Assembly (NCBI GenBank): GCA_964342265.1
Contig: CAYFFE010000002.1
Location: forward strand, 1 to 64,000
Source: Halioxenophilus sp964342265
GTDB taxonomy: Bacteria > Pseudomonadota > Gammaproteobacteria > Pseudomonadales > Cellvibrionaceae
DNA length: 64,000 nt
Reading direction: 5' to 3'
Shown here piece by piece: positions 63,866 through 64,000 of this stretch. The notes beneath the pieces were generated by a model, which saw only the letters and a list, made by a program, of their open reading frames with translations, searched no databases and had not been told where the DNA came from. Numbering within the stretch: the stretch's first letter is position 1; each line of letters opens with the position of its first letter. A program made the position numbers and the translations under genes.

Positions 63866-64000
63866 AAGCGAACTCAACCGCTTGTATCGGTTTGCCTACG
63901 CTCTGTGTAAAAATGAAGACCAAGCCTGGGATTTATTGCAATCCTCGATTACTAAACTATTGGAAGCAGAATCCTTCTCGGTGAGTTTATTAAAAACAAC
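63834..64000 (+). CDS. RNA polymerase sigma factor (ECF type), 3'-truncated by window
   Basis: Frame reads LTKSELNRLYRFAYALCKNEDQAWDLLQ, the start of a sigma-70 region 2 helix, to the window end. The likely start is the TTG at 63834, inside the preceding gene; an ATC at 63852 has a better purine stretch (GAGGGAGAG) but is unusual. Bufferin operons in other bacteria are often tied to an ECF sigma factor, which would control this operon. Too little is visible for its subgroup. Confidence 0.7.
   Translation, partial: MRESSAINLTKSELNRLYRFAYALCKNEDQAWDLLQSSITKLLEAESFSVSLLKT

Overview
The window looks like chromosome of a marine, heterotrophic gammaproteobacterium, probably close to the Cellvibrionaceae (Teredinibacter/Saccharophagus type). 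This is inferred from the Pseudomonas-like rlmKL-rmf-pyrD neighbourhood, a very large (about 180 kDa) NAD-dependent glutamate dehydrogenase, a ybbA-ybbP-tesA block, two TonB-dependent receptors and moderate G+C. No rRNA, tRNA, CRISPR array, insertion sequence or prophage was seen.

Layout. 1-7 kb holds the C-terminal part of a PPDK-like phosphotransferase that ends early, a CHAD-CYTH pair, rlmKL, rmf and pyrD. 7-12 kb holds a DUF2835 gene coupled to the giant glutamate dehydrogenase. 12.8-20.1 kb is a complete MoxR/DUF58/DUF4381/VWA/VWA-TPR/BatD operon. 20.2-30.2 kb holds a BLUF photoreceptor with a non-canonical start, a phasin-like protein, tpm, the ABC exporter-tesA block, DUF3014 and recJ. 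30.2-35.2 kb is a vitamin B12 island: cobalamin riboswitch, btuB, cobO, btuC, btuD, with no btuF. 35.4-46.3 kb is mixed housekeeping and accessory DNA: an OmpA lipoprotein, DUF302, a CPBP protease, an SDR, ppc, two divergent paralogous phosphoribosyltransferases, a thioesterase, an omega-amidase-type hydrolase, a VOC protein, and a ParD-like/zeta-type toxin-antitoxin pair.

The most unusual region is 46.4-58.8 kb. On the minus strand it encodes a flavoprotein fused to two cyclic-nucleotide-binding domains and four [4Fe-4S] motifs, a short multi-helix cytochrome b-like membrane protein, an FHA-transmembrane-decaheme fusion, a pentaheme cytochrome, an outer-membrane barrel and a tetraheme cytochrome. 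A protein with two FHA domains is divergent from it. Read together this looks like an NAD(P)H-to-outer-membrane electron conduit with built-in signalling domains: FHA for phosphothreonine peptides, cNMP-binding for a nucleotide or redox ligand. I do not know a described system with this composition; the direction of electron flow, the acceptor and the signals are inference.

59.6-64 kb carries a large TonB-dependent receptor and a bufferin-type RiPP operon (DUF2282 precursor, DUF692/MNIO enzyme, DUF2063 partner), followed by the start of a sigma-factor gene cut by the window end.
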